A stretch of 64,000 bases of DNA, from positions 1 through 64,000 of the forward strand of contig BQJJ01000013.1 in NCBI GenBank assembly GCA_021604645.1, read 5' to 3'. This document shows, one piece after another, positions 1-9,063 of this stretch. Under the pieces are notes generated by a model. The model saw only the letters and a program-made list of their open reading frames with translations. It was not told the DNA's origin and searched no databases. Position numbers and translations under genes: made by a program. The DNA is from Methyloligella sp. (lineage in GTDB: Bacteria; Pseudomonadota; Alphaproteobacteria; Rhizobiales; HXMU1428-3). Numbering within the stretch: the stretch's first letter is position 1; each line of letters begins with the position of its first letter.

Positions 1-77
1 TGGTAGCGGGAGAGGGACTTGAACCCCCGACACGCGGATTATGATTCCGCTGCTCTAACCAGCTGAGCTACCCCGCC
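1..77 (-). tRNA. tRNA-Met (anticodon CAT, elongator type)
   Basis: Read on the minus strand, this folds as a complete tRNA with the CCA end encoded. The acceptor 5' strand is GGCGGGG. The D arm contains AGCTCAGCTGGTTAGAGC. The anticodon stem GCGGA/TCCGC encloses the loop ATCATAA, giving anticodon CAT. The T arm contains GGTTCAA. The normal acceptor start and D arm argue against an initiator tRNA. A tRNA-Ile2 with a lysidine-modified CAT cannot be fully excluded from sequence alone, but the body resembles alphaproteobacterial elongator Met tRNAs. Confidence 0.93.
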
Positions 78-151
78 ACAATGGTATGAATTTTAAATGC
101 TGGAACAAAAGCTTGTAGAAACTAATCCAAGCTTCGTCAAGTCGAAAAAAT

Positions 152-188
152 AAAGGAAAAGGAAAAAAATTCGCTCCTTTTCCTTTTT
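152..188 (-). terminator. Rho-independent terminator after pmtA
   Basis: A 12-bp inverted repeat, AAAGGAAAAGGA (152-163) and TCCTTTTCCTTT (175-186), lies just past the pmtA stop codon. On the minus strand the stem is followed by a T-rich run. The stem is A/T heavy, so it may work in both directions. Confidence 0.65.
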
Positions 189-194
189 ATCTAT

Positions 195-911
195 TTATTG
201 AGAAACAACAGCTTCACTAACGTAACTATCACTAACCATTGCCCGAGAGCGACCTTTAGCAATTTTGGGTGCCGCAGCCTTTGTAAAGCGCAGCATAGTG
301 AATAGCCCTAACGGGCGAAGTGAGCGACGCTCAATCAATTCAAGGTTCTCACATCCCATAACCCGATCAACAGGGAAAATCGGACGCCAGCCAAGAGTTG
401 AAGCAAAAGGCGCCATCCGGCGTTCAAGCCATCCGCGTGTGCCATGATCCTGACTAAAGTGATTAACCAAAATAACCTGACCGCCAGGTGCACAAACACG
501 CTCAAGCTCTTCCATAACAACTTCAGGCTCAGGCACAACAGTCATCACATACATCGCAACAACGGTATCGAACTTGTCATCATCAAAATCCAGGTTACGC
601 GCATCCATCTCATGCAAGCCATCAATGTTTTGCAGTTTATTTTTAACAATTCTGTTTTCTGCTTTTTTGAGCATTTCAGGCGACAAATCAACACCTGTGA
701 CACTTAAGTGATCTGCATAACGAGGCAAAGAAAGCCCGGTACCAACACCAACTTCCAAAACAGAACCATCACGCTTGTTCATAATATCAACAGCATGACG
801 CCGACCAGCAGCTGCAACAGTCCCAAATGTTTGATCATAAACAGGGGCCCAACGACGATAGGCTGTAATCACAGCTCCACGATCCATAACTGCTTTTTTT
901 ACTGCATCCAC
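195..911 (-). CDS. pmtA: Phosphatidylethanolamine N-methyltransferase
   Basis: Class I SAM-dependent methyltransferase of about 238 residues. It probably methylates phosphatidylethanolamine stepwise to phosphatidylcholine at the membrane. The SAM-binding motif I is VLEVGVGTGLSLP (about residues 51-63), followed by VTGVDLSPEML (motif II) and VVAMYVMTVVPEPE. The LEVGVGTGLSLP/VTGVDLS combination is typical of the Rhodobacter/Bradyrhizobium PmtA group rather than the larger Sinorhizobium-type enzymes. The start is GTG at 911, with TAGGAG nine bases upstream. A later in-frame ATG (residue 9) has no better ribosome site. It lies alone between mnmA and a tRNA. A ubiquinone-type methyltransferase is the main alternative, but motif I fits PmtA better. 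Confidence 0.85.
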   Translation of the reverse strand: MDAVKKAVMDRGAVITAYRRWAPVYDQTFGTVAAAGRRHAVDIMNKRDGSVLEVGVGTGLSLPRYADHLSVTGVDLSPEMLKKAENRIVKNKLQNIDGLHEMDARNLDFDDDKFDTVVAMYVMTVVPEPEVVMEELERVCAPGGQVILVNHFSQDHGTRGWLERRMAPFASTLGWRPIFPVDRVMGCENLELIERRSLRPLGLFTMLRFTKAAAPKIAKGRSRAMVSDSYVSEAVVSQ

Positions 912-1088
912 TTATAAAAGTCTCCTAAATCTCAACACTTTAAACAGTGCTCAAAGCGCGCCCTAATTCGCCAAACTTTAACAAGACAGTTCAGCAAGAG
1001 AGTTAAAGTGGAACTCTGCCGCTTAGCAAAACCACCACTCAGATTAAGGCTGGCACTTCGTACCAAATGTATAAAATGCCACCCTTAA

Positions 1089-2315
1089 CTAGTTTATTGA
1101 AACTTCAGTTTGGTTTTTTGCAAACGCAGAAGCATCATCATTAATATCAATATCACTTGCAGCTATGGCTTTTTTAATCCAGCCACCGCCAAGAATACGA
1201 GAACGACCCTGGCCATCTTCATAAAGAACACAAGCCTGCCCTGGTGAAACCCCATCTTCACCAGTATGTAACTCCACCAAAAAACGACCATCACGACAAA
1301 GCAACGTCGCCGCTTGAGGCGGTTGGGTCGAGCGCACCCGTGCATAAACAGGGATACCTTCTTCACCTATTTCTTCAATAGCTTGGCTTCCAAGCCAATT
1401 CACATCTCTCAGCTCAACAATTTTAGTGCTGAGACAATCACGTGGCCCCACAATCACTTTTTTATTGACGGCATCAAGCTCAACAACATAAATCGGGTCA
1501 CCAAGGGCAACTCCGATACCACGTCTTTGTCCAACTGTATAATTAATTATGCCTTCATGGCGGCCAAGAACCCGGCCATCAACATGAACAATATCACCGG
1601 GCTCAGCAGCACCTGGGCGTAACTTTTCAATAACTTGCGAATATTTGCCGGTTGGTACAAAGCAAATATCCTGACTATCTGCTTTTTCAGCAACAGAAAG
1701 ACCATGCTCATTGGCAATATCACGCACTTCAGATTTATGCAGATCACCAAGCGGAAAGCGCAAAAAGTCTAATTGATCTTTTGTGGTGGTAAATAAGAAA
1801 TAGCTCTGATCACGGTCATGATCTTTCGCGCGCACCAATTCCCAGCCATCATCACCAAGTCTGCTAGAAATATAATGGCCAGTTGCCATCGCATCAGCGC
1901 CCAGATCACGAGCTGTATCAAGCATATCTTTAAATTTAATTTTTTGATTGCACATAATGCAGGGCACCGGCGTTTCGCCAGAAAGATAGCTATTGGCAAA
2001 ATCATCCATCACGCTATCGGCAAAACGGGCCTCATAATCTAAAACATAGTGCGGAATACCTATTTTTTCGGCAACGCGGCGGGCATCATGAATATCTTGT
2101 CCGGCACAACACGCCCCTTTTCGTCCCACAGCTTCGCCATGGTCATAAAGTTGTAACGTTATTCCTACAACATCATAACCCTCAGCTTTTAAAAGTGCTG
2201 CAACCACAGAACTATCCACGCCGCCAGACATGGCAACGACAATCCTGCAGCTTGAAGGCTCACCTTCAAGTCCCAGACTATTTAGTTTTGGTTTTTTTGT
2301 GCTCGAATTTGTCAT
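1089..2315 (-). CDS. mnmA: tRNA-specific 2-thiouridylase MnmA
   Basis: ATP-dependent enzyme that thiolates U34 in the wobble position of tRNA-Lys, Glu and Gln, taking sulfur from a persulfide relay. The PP-loop [11 protein letters not shown] lies near residues 27-37. The first catalytic cysteine is in [12 protein letters not shown] and the second in DSQDICFVP. The C-terminal beta-barrel contains [11 protein letters not shown] and ends with RILGGGWI. The chosen ATG at 2315 gives about 408 residues. An upstream TTG at 2351 would add 12 residues unlike the family. The length is slightly above the usual 360-400, owing to a short polar C-terminal tail. Confidence 0.95.
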   Translation of the reverse strand: MTNSSTKKPKLNSLGLEGEPSSCRIVVAMSGGVDSSVVAALLKAEGYDVVGITLQLYDHGEAVGRKGACCAGQDIHDARRVAEKIGIPHYVLDYEARFADSVMDDFANSYLSGETPVPCIMCNQKIKFKDMLDTARDLGADAMATGHYISSRLGDDGWELVRAKDHDRDQSYFLFTTTKDQLDFLRFPLGDLHKSEVRDIANEHGLSVAEKADSQDICFVPTGKYSQVIEKLRPGAAEPGDIVHVDGRVLGRHEGIINYTVGQRRGIGVALGDPIYVVELDAVNKKVIVGPRDCLSTKIVELRDVNWLGSQAIEEIGEEGIPVYARVRSTQPPQAATLLCRDGRFLVELHTGEDGVSPGQACVLYEDGQGRSRILGGGWIKKAIAASDIDINDDASAFAKNQTEVSIN

Positions 2316-2855
2316 GCTACTAAATTTAACTATTTGCGCTAAATATAACAAGGTACCAACTTAACAAGTGAAATGTAACAAGTGCCCACGGAATAAAAAT
2401 TCTTGTAAGACAAATACTTACTCTCATTTGCAAGCTAGCAAAATGCTAGATGCAACTGTATAAGTTACTTATTTTCTTAGTGCTCAATTTCATCAAACCC
2501 CCTCCATACCACAACTTAAGAGTAAAAGCGACAGGCGTTAAGAAAAAGCCCAGCTTCTTTATCTTAAAAAAGCGATCAATCAAAAAACTCAAAAACAGTG
2601 AGCCTAAAGAATGTGATCAGTTTATGGTGCTCCTTCAATATATTACATCTATTATACCATAAGCATAAAAATATACTGTGATAAAAGTGTTAGACTTAAA
2701 GATAAGTCTTAACGCCGTGACATACAACTAAGAACACGGCAAATAACGCCCACTCCTCGGCAATAAATGCCGAGTTAGTGAAGAAAAACTCTTATTAAAA
2801 ACCTCAAAAAACTTAAAAACCATTGTTTTTATTGAGATTTTATCATCCCCAGCAT
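2316..2855. other. Gene-free intergenic stretch with three small hairpins
   Basis: I support no gene here. Three inverted repeats are visible: AGACTTA/TAAGTCT at 2692-2709; GCCGTG/CACGGC at 2714-2740; and CTCGGCA/TGCCGAG at 2756-2774. None is followed by a clear T run. They lie between the divergently placed mnmA (minus) and the fliK promoter region (plus). They could be a leader structure or operator sites. Confidence 0.4.
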
Positions 2856-2872
2856 TTGGCCTAAAATCTGCT
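2856..2872 (+). promoter_or_regulatory. Candidate sigma-54 promoter for fliK-flgD
   Basis: TTGGC at the -24 position and TGCTT at -12 give the obligate GG-N10-GC spacing (GG 2858-2859, GC 2870-2871). The implied start near 2883 is about 90 bases before fliK. A flagellar sigma-54 activator (FlbD) is encoded at 10170-11528, which makes the assignment coherent. The match to the full consensus is partial. Confidence 0.45.
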
Positions 2873-2972
2873 TATCCTATAGAGAATTATACGCGGCAAA
2901 CGGCACCACCTCTAAACTTGAGAGACTCCAATGCCAAAGATGGCCAAGTTATAAAGCGGCCAAAGTCAAAAG

Positions 2973-4544
2973 ATGGAACTAAAAATGACAGCAGAGAAAA
3001 TTACAACTTCAAATGCTTTAGCCTCAATTTCACAATCAAAAAAATTGGCCAAAACGCAAGAGTTACCGTCAAAACAAAGCCATTCTGCTGATGTCTTTTC
3101 AAAACATCTCGATCAAAAGTTAGATAATGTCGACAAAAACTCCGCCCCTATTGATCGGTCTGAACGCCGCCAAAATGAACTCAGCACGGGCAAAATCAAC
3201 GACGAGAGACAAAAAAGCGCTTCAAGACAAGAAGCTCATCTTGATAATAAACATGTCGAAAAGAAACAACAGGCCGACAAGCGTCTAGAAGAACAACGCG
3301 CTGATAAGGCAAATGAAAAAAAAGAATTAAAAGAAAAGCAATCAGCTAAACCTCAACAAACAGTTGAGAGCACTGAACAGTTTAATAGTGAAGAACTGGC
3401 CTTAACCGATGAAACATCGCAAAACGGCGAAACAAACAACCTCAGTGCCAGTGAAGACGCCATCAACGCTGAAACAACCTCAGACAGTTCCGAAACTGCT
3501 AATCAACTAACCAAAGAAACAACTGAAACGCTACAAAACAGTGAAGAACTGCAAACATTAGCAGATGCGGCAAACACAGAAGAAAGCACATCAATAGAAA
3601 ATCCTGCCATCTTAGATGCAGCGTCAGAAACGACACAGAATAAAACCAATGCAGACGAAAAAGGCTTAGTCGCAAATTCAGCAGCCCTGGCAAACCAACA
3701 AGATAGCCAAACTCCTACTGCCAAAACAGGCCAGCCGATTGATACAACAAACGCAAAAACACCCTCTCACCTAGAAAGCACTCTGGGACAGGACAATGAT
3801 GGACAAGGCGGCGGAAACGGCGAAGGTCAAAAAGGACAATCTTCAGAAAACCCAGTCCCTTTCAACAAGGCAAAATCAGATCTGTTCGCCCCTAAAGAAG
3901 GGACATTTAGTCAAAACAATCAGGCTCAAAGCAATAATGCCCCCATTCTGGCATCAACTCCATTAACTGATCAATTTGCTAAAGGGCAAAATATCAAAAC
4001 AACAGGCCCTGAAATTACGCAATTGATTTCAAGTGATAAAGCTGGCGACACATCCGCAGCCATCGGAACAAATGCTGATGTAAAACAATCAACCCCTGCA
4101 ACACAATTAAGAGCAGCTGGATATACCAGCCCAACTCAATCTGTCGCAATTCAAATTGCAGCCAAAGCTCAAAACGGCGCCCAGCAATTCGAAATTCGGC
4201 TCAACCCACCAGAGCTAGGCCGTGTTGATGTTCGACTGGAATTCACAAAAGACGGACAAGTTACAACACACCTAATCGTTGAACGCCCGGAAACCCTGGA
4301 CTTGCTCTCAAAAGACGCACGTCAACTTGAAAAAGCCCTCAGTGATGCAGGTGTCGACATTGAAAATGAAGGCCTAACCTTCTCGTTACAAGATCAAGAA
4401 AGTCAAGGAAGCTCCTCTCAAGAGCAAAATGAGCAATTTTCAAAGAACAGCCAATTAGAAAATGAAGCACCTGCGACGCAAATTGAACCAGAAACAATTT
4501 ATCGCCAATTATCCGCAACAAGCGGCCTCGACATGAGCGTTTAA
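2973..4544 (+). CDS. fliK: Flagellar hook-length control protein FliK
   Basis: Secreted molecular ruler that sets hook length and switches export specificity. The first 370 or so residues are low-complexity, rich in Gln, Lys, Glu, Ser and Asn, as is usual for FliK rulers. The C-terminal Flg_hook domain (about residues 390-470) shows FEIRLNPPELGRVDVRLEF and a Q/T-rich follow-on helix with LLSKDARQLEKALSDAGV. The N-terminal ATG at 2973 has no ribosome site. The ATG at 2985 is preceded by GGA at seven bases and may be the real start. flgD follows after 59 bases, so the two probably form an operon behind a sigma-54-like promoter. The name rests on the C-terminal domain and context, because the N-terminus is not conserved in this family. 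Confidence 0.85.
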   Translation: MELKMTAEKITTSNALASISQSKKLAKTQELPSKQSHSADVFSKHLDQKLDNVDKNSAPIDRSERRQNELSTGKINDERQKSASRQEAHLDNKHVEKKQQADKRLEEQRADKANEKKELKEKQSAKPQQTVESTEQFNSEELALTDETSQNGETNNLSASEDAINAETTSDSSETANQLTKETTETLQNSEELQTLADAANTEESTSIENPAILDAASETTQNKTNADEKGLVANSAALANQQDSQTPTAKTGQPIDTTNAKTPSHLESTLGQDNDGQGGGNGEGQKGQSSENPVPFNKAKSDLFAPKEGTFSQNNQAQSNNAPILASTPLTDQFAKGQNIKTTGPEITQLISSDKAGDTSAAIGTNADVKQSTPATQLRAAGYTSPTQSVAIQIAAKAQNGAQQFEIRLNPPELGRVDVRLEFTKDGQVTTHLIVERPETLDLLSKDARQLEKALSDAGVDIENEGLTFSLQDQESQGSSSQEQNEQFSKNSQLENEAPATQIEPETIYRQLSATSGLDMSV

Positions 4545-4603
4545 ATAAATTTGAGCTTTAAAAATAAGTAAGTGAATAAATCAAAACTAGAGAGTTATGA
4601 ACA

Positions 4604-5275
4604 ATGCCTTCAATCAATCCATTATCCGCCCTAACAGACATTGGTGCCGCAACAAGTTCGCAATCAACAATCGCGACCAGTTTTGATACGTTTTTAACGC
4701 TTTTAACAACCCAATTACAAAATCAAAACCCGTTAGAGCCACTCGATGCCAACGAATTCACCCAGCAACTGGTTCAATTCAGTGAAGTAGAACAAACAAT
4801 TAAATCAAATGAAAATCTTGAAAACCTCTTAAAACTACAAGCAGCAACGGCCGTCACCAATTCAGTCTCTTACATAGGAAAATCCGTTGAATTATCTGAA
4901 GTCTCACAAGAACTAACAAACAATTCTGCCACTTGGCCAATTGAAGCTGCCAATTCGTCAGATAAAGCGACTTTCACAATTAGTGATGCAAACGGCAATG
5001 TGGTCTTCTCAGAGCAAAAAGCAATTACCTCAGGAAGCTCAGAATACACATGGAATGGCAAAACAGACACGGGCTCTATTGCACCTAAAGGTAATTATAC
5101 CCTCTCAATTTCAGCAAGAAATTCTGAAGGCGTTACCATTGATACCAATGTCGCCAGCCGCGAAGGCACTGTAACAGGCGTCGATATGAGCGGCGACACT
5201 CTCTATCTGTTAATTGGCGACGAAAAAGTAAAAATCGAAAAAGTCAGCGCCATCAGGCAGGGAACTGTTAACTAA
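4604..5275 (+). CDS. flgD: Flagellar hook assembly (cap) protein FlgD
   Basis: Scaffold that sits at the tip of the growing hook and is needed for FlgE polymerisation. The N-terminal signature FDTFLTLLTTQLQNQNPLEP followed by FTQQLVQFSEVEQ (about residues 27-65) is diagnostic of FlgD. The C-terminal half has the FlgD immunoglobulin-like/Tudor pattern, with YTWNGKTDTGSIAPKGNYTL. The length, 223 residues, is normal. AGAG lies a few bases before the ATG. It is downstream of fliK in the same direction. Confidence 0.95.
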   Translation: MPSINPLSALTDIGAATSSQSTIATSFDTFLTLLTTQLQNQNPLEPLDANEFTQQLVQFSEVEQTIKSNENLENLLKLQAATAVTNSVSYIGKSVELSEVSQELTNNSATWPIEAANSSDKATFTISDANGNVVFSEQKAITSGSSEYTWNGKTDTGSIAPKGNYTLSISARNSEGVTIDTNVASREGTVTGVDMSGDTLYLLIGDEKVKIEKVSAIRQGTVN

Positions 5276-5565
5276 TTTAGTGTTAACTAATCTAAAGCAC
5301 ATTAATAAACTAAGGACAGATTAAGGAATTTTGTCCGAGTAAAGACGTATTTCGAAACTTATTTGCAAATAACCCCAGTTCGGCTTGAGCAAATTAAGGA
5401 TCAAAGGTTAAGCATTAACAATTTACCAATGCCATGCAGTAAAATGGCACATCACTTGCAGTTATGTTCATCATATAACTTAGCGTGATTTTAACCCGGC
5501 TGGGTTATGGTACTCATTGAAGTACATAGTATTAATTGGGTCAGAGTATAGTAGAGTAGAGTAAA
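5276..5565. other. flgD-sciP intergenic region
   Basis: No gene is seen. A hairpin TTAACCC-ggct-GGGTTA lies at 5491-5506. A near-identical palindrome, TTAACCC-gct-GGGTTAA, recurs at 40371-40387 in a repeat island. No full CtrA box was found just before sciP. Confidence 0.35.
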
Positions 5566-5847
5566 ATGACCGATCATGGATTTAGACCACGAGCCCGCTT
5601 TGTCATCGGCCCCGACGGGAGCCCTTTAACAGTTGCGGACTTACCCCCCAAAAACACAAAACGTTGGGTTATCAGACGTAAAGCAGAAGTTGTAGCAGCT
5701 GTTCGAGGCGGCCTCTTAAGCCTAGAAGAAGCGTGCGAGCGTTACAAACTAACCGTTGAAGAGTTCTTAAGTTGGCAAAAGTCAATTGATCGTCACGGTT
5801 TGGCTGGCCTGAGAGCAACGCGCGTTCAAGATTACCGCGGTGCTTAA
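5566..5847 (+). CDS. sciP: SciP, small CtrA-inhibitory DNA-binding protein (DUF1153)
   Basis: A 93-residue protein matching the alphaproteobacterial SciP/DUF1153 family throughout, including FVIGPDGSPLTVADLPP and TKRWVIRRKAEVVAAVRGGL. The helix-turn-helix-like segment is LSLEEACERYKLTVEEFLSW. In Caulobacter, SciP binds CtrA and represses CtrA-activated genes, many of them flagellar, in the swarmer cell. Its position between flgD and fliF, with a CtrA-type box 300 bases downstream in front of fliF, fits that role. Two large palindromes and a terminator follow the gene, so it is probably monocistronic. Confidence 0.92.
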   Translation: MTDHGFRPRARFVIGPDGSPLTVADLPPKNTKRWVIRRKAEVVAAVRGGLLSLEEACERYKLTVEEFLSWQKSIDRHGLAGLRATRVQDYRGA

Positions 5848-5871
5848 TTAATATCTCTTTCTGATACAAAT

Positions 5872-5971
5872 AGTGTGTCACCTAAAAGTGGTTACCGGTT
5901 TTAGGACAAATGACACACTTAAATAAAAGAGAGAGTGTGTCATATTAATTCATTTAAAAATGACACACTCT
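5872..5971 (+). repeat. Tandem pair of palindromes sharing AGTGTGTCA/TGACACACT arms
   Basis: The first palindrome has outer arms AGTGTGTCA (5872-5880) and TGACACACT (5911-5919). These enclose an inner stem CCTAAAA/TTTTAGG (5881-5887, 5899-5905) around GTGGTTACCGG. The second has 12-base arms AGAGTGTGTCAT (5932-5943) and ATGACACACTCT (5960-5971) with a 16-base loop. The inner part resembles the Rhizobiales AAAAGTGG-n-ACCGGTTTT palindrome. There is no T run, so these are not simple terminators. Confidence 0.7.
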
Positions 5972-6012
5972 AGTTTCAGAACAATTCACAGATTTCTTTC
6001 TGTTTCAAAACA

Positions 6013-6045
6013 AACGCTGTACCCAACAAGGTGCAGCGTTTTTTG
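6013..6045 (+). terminator. Rho-independent terminator after sciP
   Basis: An 11-bp stem, AACGCTGTACC (6013-6023) and GGTGCAGCGTT (6030-6040), has a six-base loop and one G-T pair. TTTTT follows. It ends the sciP transcript and isolates it from the fliF promoter region. Confidence 0.85.
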
Positions 6046-6144
6046 TCATCTTCAACCACAAAAACACGCTCCCCTCTGAATTTTAGTCACAATATTATAA
6101 TTTATAGGCAAATTTTGCCGATAAATTTCAAAACTTTCAAAAAT

Positions 6145-6159
6145 TTAAACTCTGTTTAA
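6145..6159 (+). promoter_or_regulatory. CtrA-type binding site upstream of fliF
   Basis: TTAA (6145-6148), seven bases, TTAA (6156-6159) is exactly the CtrA full-site pattern TTAA-N7-TTAA. It lies about 115 bases before the fliF start, in the gap between the sciP terminator and fliF. In Caulobacter, CtrA controls early flagellar operons, including fliF. Confidence 0.6.
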
Positions 6160-6273
6160 CTTTTAGTGGGTAAAAATTGCCTAGAGGGAATCATGTTACA
6201 TAGTTTATTGCGTTCAAACGTGCGGAGCCCTGCGTCGTACAACCATTATTAATGTGTGGAGCAAGCCAGTCTG

Positions 6274-7983
6274 ATGAGTGATAATGTATCTATTGGTAAC
6301 ATTGAAATTAATAACAATAATAATATCGTAAGTTTTTTACAGTCGCTAGGGATCGCAAGAGTAGCAGCAATGGCAACCGTTGCTGTTGGTATGATTGGTT
6401 TTTTCATTTTTTTAATGACACGGTTTAATCAACCGCACCTAACCGTTCTATATTCTGACCTTGAATTCAAAGATTCAATTGAAATTGTCAAAAAGTTAGA
6501 AGGGTTAAATGTCCCCCATGAAATTAAAGGCGATGGCGCTGTGATCCTGGTCCCCAAAGATCAGGTCTTAAAATTACGCCTCACCATGGCAGAAGAAGGT
6601 TTGCCAGCAGGCGGCACCGTTGGCTACGAAATCTTCGATAAAAGCAATACACTCGGCGCAACTAACTTTGTTCAAAACATCAACCACCTAAGAGCCATCG
6701 AAGGCGAACTCTCAAGAACAATCAAAGCATTAAACCAGGTCCAACAAGCACGCGTTCATTTGGTGCTCCCAAAAAGAAAGCTATTTGCAAGAGATAAAGC
6801 CAAAGCCTCAGCCTCTATTATCATCAAATCAAGAGGTGAGTTAGACCGCGGTCAAATCAGAGCGATTCAACACCTCGTTGCCTCAGCTGTTGAAAATTTA
6901 AGTCCAGCGCAAGTGTCTATCGTTGATGAAACCGGTCGCCTCCTTGCCTCAGGCCTTAACCAAGATCAAGGCCCAATGGCCCAAGAAGTAGCCCAGCGCA
7001 CACAAAGCTACGAGTTGCGTTTAACTAGAGAATTAGAAGAAATTGTTGGCCGGATCGTAGGCGATGGCCATGTCCGTATCCGCGTGAACGCAGAAATGGA
7101 CTATAACCGTGTCACCAAATCATCTGAGATATATGACCCGGACGGTAAAGTCGTACGCTCCTCAAACACACGAGAAGAAACCTCCTCATCATCTCAACCA
7201 ACAGGAGACAAATCCGTCACTGTTGATAATGAACTTCCAGATAGCAATGCCGACGCTGGTAATAAAGGTAATGCCAAAGAAGATCAGGCAAAAAACCAGG
7301 AAGTCATCAATTATGAAATTTCAAAAACCAACCAAACAGAAATCATTGAAGGTGGCCGCATAAAAAGATTATCTGTCGCCGTTTTGGTTGACGGCGTTTA
7401 TACAAAAGCTGCTGATGGAAAATCAACTTACGCGCCACGTGACAAGGCTGAACTTGAAGAAATTGCCAGCTTGGTTCGTTCTGCGATCGGTTTTGATAAA
7501 CAACGCGGTGACTTAATCAATGTTACCAACTTAAAATTTGCTAAAAGCGAAAGCCTCAAACTTGATGATACTGCTGAAGCCTCAATGTTTGATTTCACCA
7601 AAGCAGATTATTTCTACATTGCAGAACTCTTTATAACTTTACTTATTTCTCTGTTTTTCATTCTCTTTGTCATCCGCCCCTTGGTGAAAAGAGTATTAGA
7701 GCCTGAGAAAAACGACGTGGTTATCGACCTGGTAGAACACCTTGGTGAGGCTCAAAGAGCCGATGACAACCCAGTTGAACTAGACCCAGAAAAACTCAAC
7801 ACCTTAGAAGAAGTCGAAGACCAGCTTAACGAAAATAAAACGGCCCAGACCATTCAAGATGCAAAGGTAAATGGAGAAATCCAGGCTGAAGCAATTAGGC
7901 AGATTGGAACGTTGGTTCAAAACAATCCAAAAGAAGCAACAAGCGTCATTCGTAATTGGGTTGACGAAGAGAAAGCAGCATAG
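6274..7983 (+). CDS. fliF: Flagellar MS-ring protein FliF
   Basis: Inner-membrane protein that forms the MS ring, the base on which the flagellar export gate and C ring assemble. Membrane segments lie near residues 30-50 (after SLGIARVAAMA) and near 450-470 (FITLLISLFFILFVI). Between them is the YscJ/FliF domain, with YSDLEFKDSIEIVKKLEGL and the ring-building region RVHLVLPKRKLFARD. The cytoplasmic tail, which binds FliG, is at the C-terminus. The ATG at 6274 is used. A GTG at 6256 is in frame, but the only GGAG lies just after it, 12 bases before the ATG. It heads the fliF-fliG-fliH-fliN-flbD run, with fliG 12 bases later. Confidence 0.96.
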   Translation: MSDNVSIGNIEINNNNNIVSFLQSLGIARVAAMATVAVGMIGFFIFLMTRFNQPHLTVLYSDLEFKDSIEIVKKLEGLNVPHEIKGDGAVILVPKDQVLKLRLTMAEEGLPAGGTVGYEIFDKSNTLGATNFVQNINHLRAIEGELSRTIKALNQVQQARVHLVLPKRKLFARDKAKASASIIIKSRGELDRGQIRAIQHLVASAVENLSPAQVSIVDETGRLLASGLNQDQGPMAQEVAQRTQSYELRLTRELEEIVGRIVGDGHVRIRVNAEMDYNRVTKSSEIYDPDGKVVRSSNTREETSSSSQPTGDKSVTVDNELPDSNADAGNKGNAKEDQAKNQEVINYEISKTNQTEIIEGGRIKRLSVAVLVDGVYTKAADGKSTYAPRDKAELEEIASLVRSAIGFDKQRGDLINVTNLKFAKSESLKLDDTAEASMFDFTKADYFYIAELFITLLISLFFILFVIRPLVKRVLEPEKNDVVIDLVEHLGEAQRADDNPVELDPEKLNTLEEVEDQLNENKTAQTIQDAKVNGEIQAEAIRQIGTLVQNNPKEATSVIRNWVDEEKAA

Positions 7984-7995
7984 GGGAAGAAAGTT

Positions 7996-9063
7996 ATGGC
8001 CGAAACTATGGCAATGCCAGAAACAACATCTATGCTCCCAATCGCATCTGAACCATCACGCCTAGCTTCAGATGAATTAAACGGAGAAGAACGAGCCGCT
8101 ATCTTGTTGCTAGCATTGGGTAAAGACTATGGTGAACCAATTTGGGAATCTCTTGAGGATGATGAGATCGCCGAAATTTCCATCGCTATGTCAAAACTTG
8201 GTAAAGTCACAACAGACCAGGTTGAAGAAATCTTAGCCCGTTTTATTTCAGATATGTCGATCTCTGGTGCTGTCATGGGCAACTTTGAATCAACAGAAAG
8301 TCTGCTGAAACAAATTCTACCAGAAGATCGCGTTAACCTGATCATGGAAGGCATCCGTGGCCCAGCTGGCCGCAACATGTGGGAAAAACTCTCAAACGTA
8401 CAAGCTCACATTCTCGCCAACTATTTAAAAAATGAATACCCACAAACCATTGCAGTGATTTTATCCAAAATTTCTTCTGAACATGCAGCTAGAGTTCTCG
8501 GCCTATTACCAGATGAATTCTCAATGGAAGTCATCCAACGCATGCTTGCTATGGAAGCCGTGCAAAAAGAAATTCTTGAAAAAATTGAACAAACTTTACG
8601 CAAAGAATTTATCTCCAATCTTTCAAGTACAAACCAAACAGACGCCCACGAAACAATGGCCGACATCTTCAACAACTTCGATCGCCAAACCGAAGCTCTC
8701 TTCATGGGTAAATTGGAAGAAGTTGACCGCGATGCAGCCGAGCGCATTAAGAACCTCATGTTCACATTCGATGATTTAGGAGGCCTCAATTCTTCCAGCA
8801 TACAAGCCTTGCTGAGAGAAGTTGAAAAAGATGTGTTAGCACTTGCTATGAAAGGAACATCGGAGAAAATCAAAGGCTTCTTCCTTGAAAATATGTCCAA
8901 AAGAGCCGCTGAAATGCTCGTTGATGATTTAGAAAATATGGGACCAGTTCGCTTAAGTGACGTGGATGAAGCCCAGGCAAAAATGATCAGCAAAGCAAAA
9001 GACCTAGAGGCCTCAGGTGATATCGTGATCACCAAAGGTGATGATGCAGAAGAGTTTATTTAG
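7996..9063 (+). CDS. fliG: Flagellar motor switch protein FliG
   Basis: C-ring protein that touches both the MS ring and the stator and turns ion flow into rotation. The length, 355 residues, is typical. The middle domain carries NEYPQTIAVIL, a variant of the EHPQR motif. The C-terminal domain carries the diagnostic MFTFDDLGGL followed by the charged stator-facing helix (about residues 250-330). A GGGGA ribosome site precedes the ATG. It is tightly coupled to fliF upstream and abuts fliH, whose ATG directly follows the fliG stop codon. Confidence 0.97.
   Translation: MAETMAMPETTSMLPIASEPSRLASDELNGEERAAILLLALGKDYGEPIWESLEDDEIAEISIAMSKLGKVTTDQVEEILARFISDMSISGAVMGNFESTESLLKQILPEDRVNLIMEGIRGPAGRNMWEKLSNVQAHILANYLKNEYPQTIAVILSKISSEHAARVLGLLPDEFSMEVIQRMLAMEAVQKEILEKIEQTLRKEFISNLSSTNQTDAHETMADIFNNFDRQTEALFMGKLEEVDRDAAERIKNLMFTFDDLGGLNSSSIQALLREVEKDVLALAMKGTSEKIKGFFLENMSKRAAEMLVDDLENMGPVRLSDVDEAQAKMISKAKDLEASGDIVITKGDDAEEFI

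Noticed and set aside
2450-2662. Open frame of 70 codons between mnmA and fliK
   Set aside because: No ribosome site, an unusual composition (Lys/Pro/Ile rich) and no domain; it looks like a chance frame in AT-rich DNA.
8421-9035. Long open frame (204 codons) antisense to fliG
   Set aside because: It is rich in Ser, Leu and Arg, as expected from the complement of a conserved gene, with no start signal.
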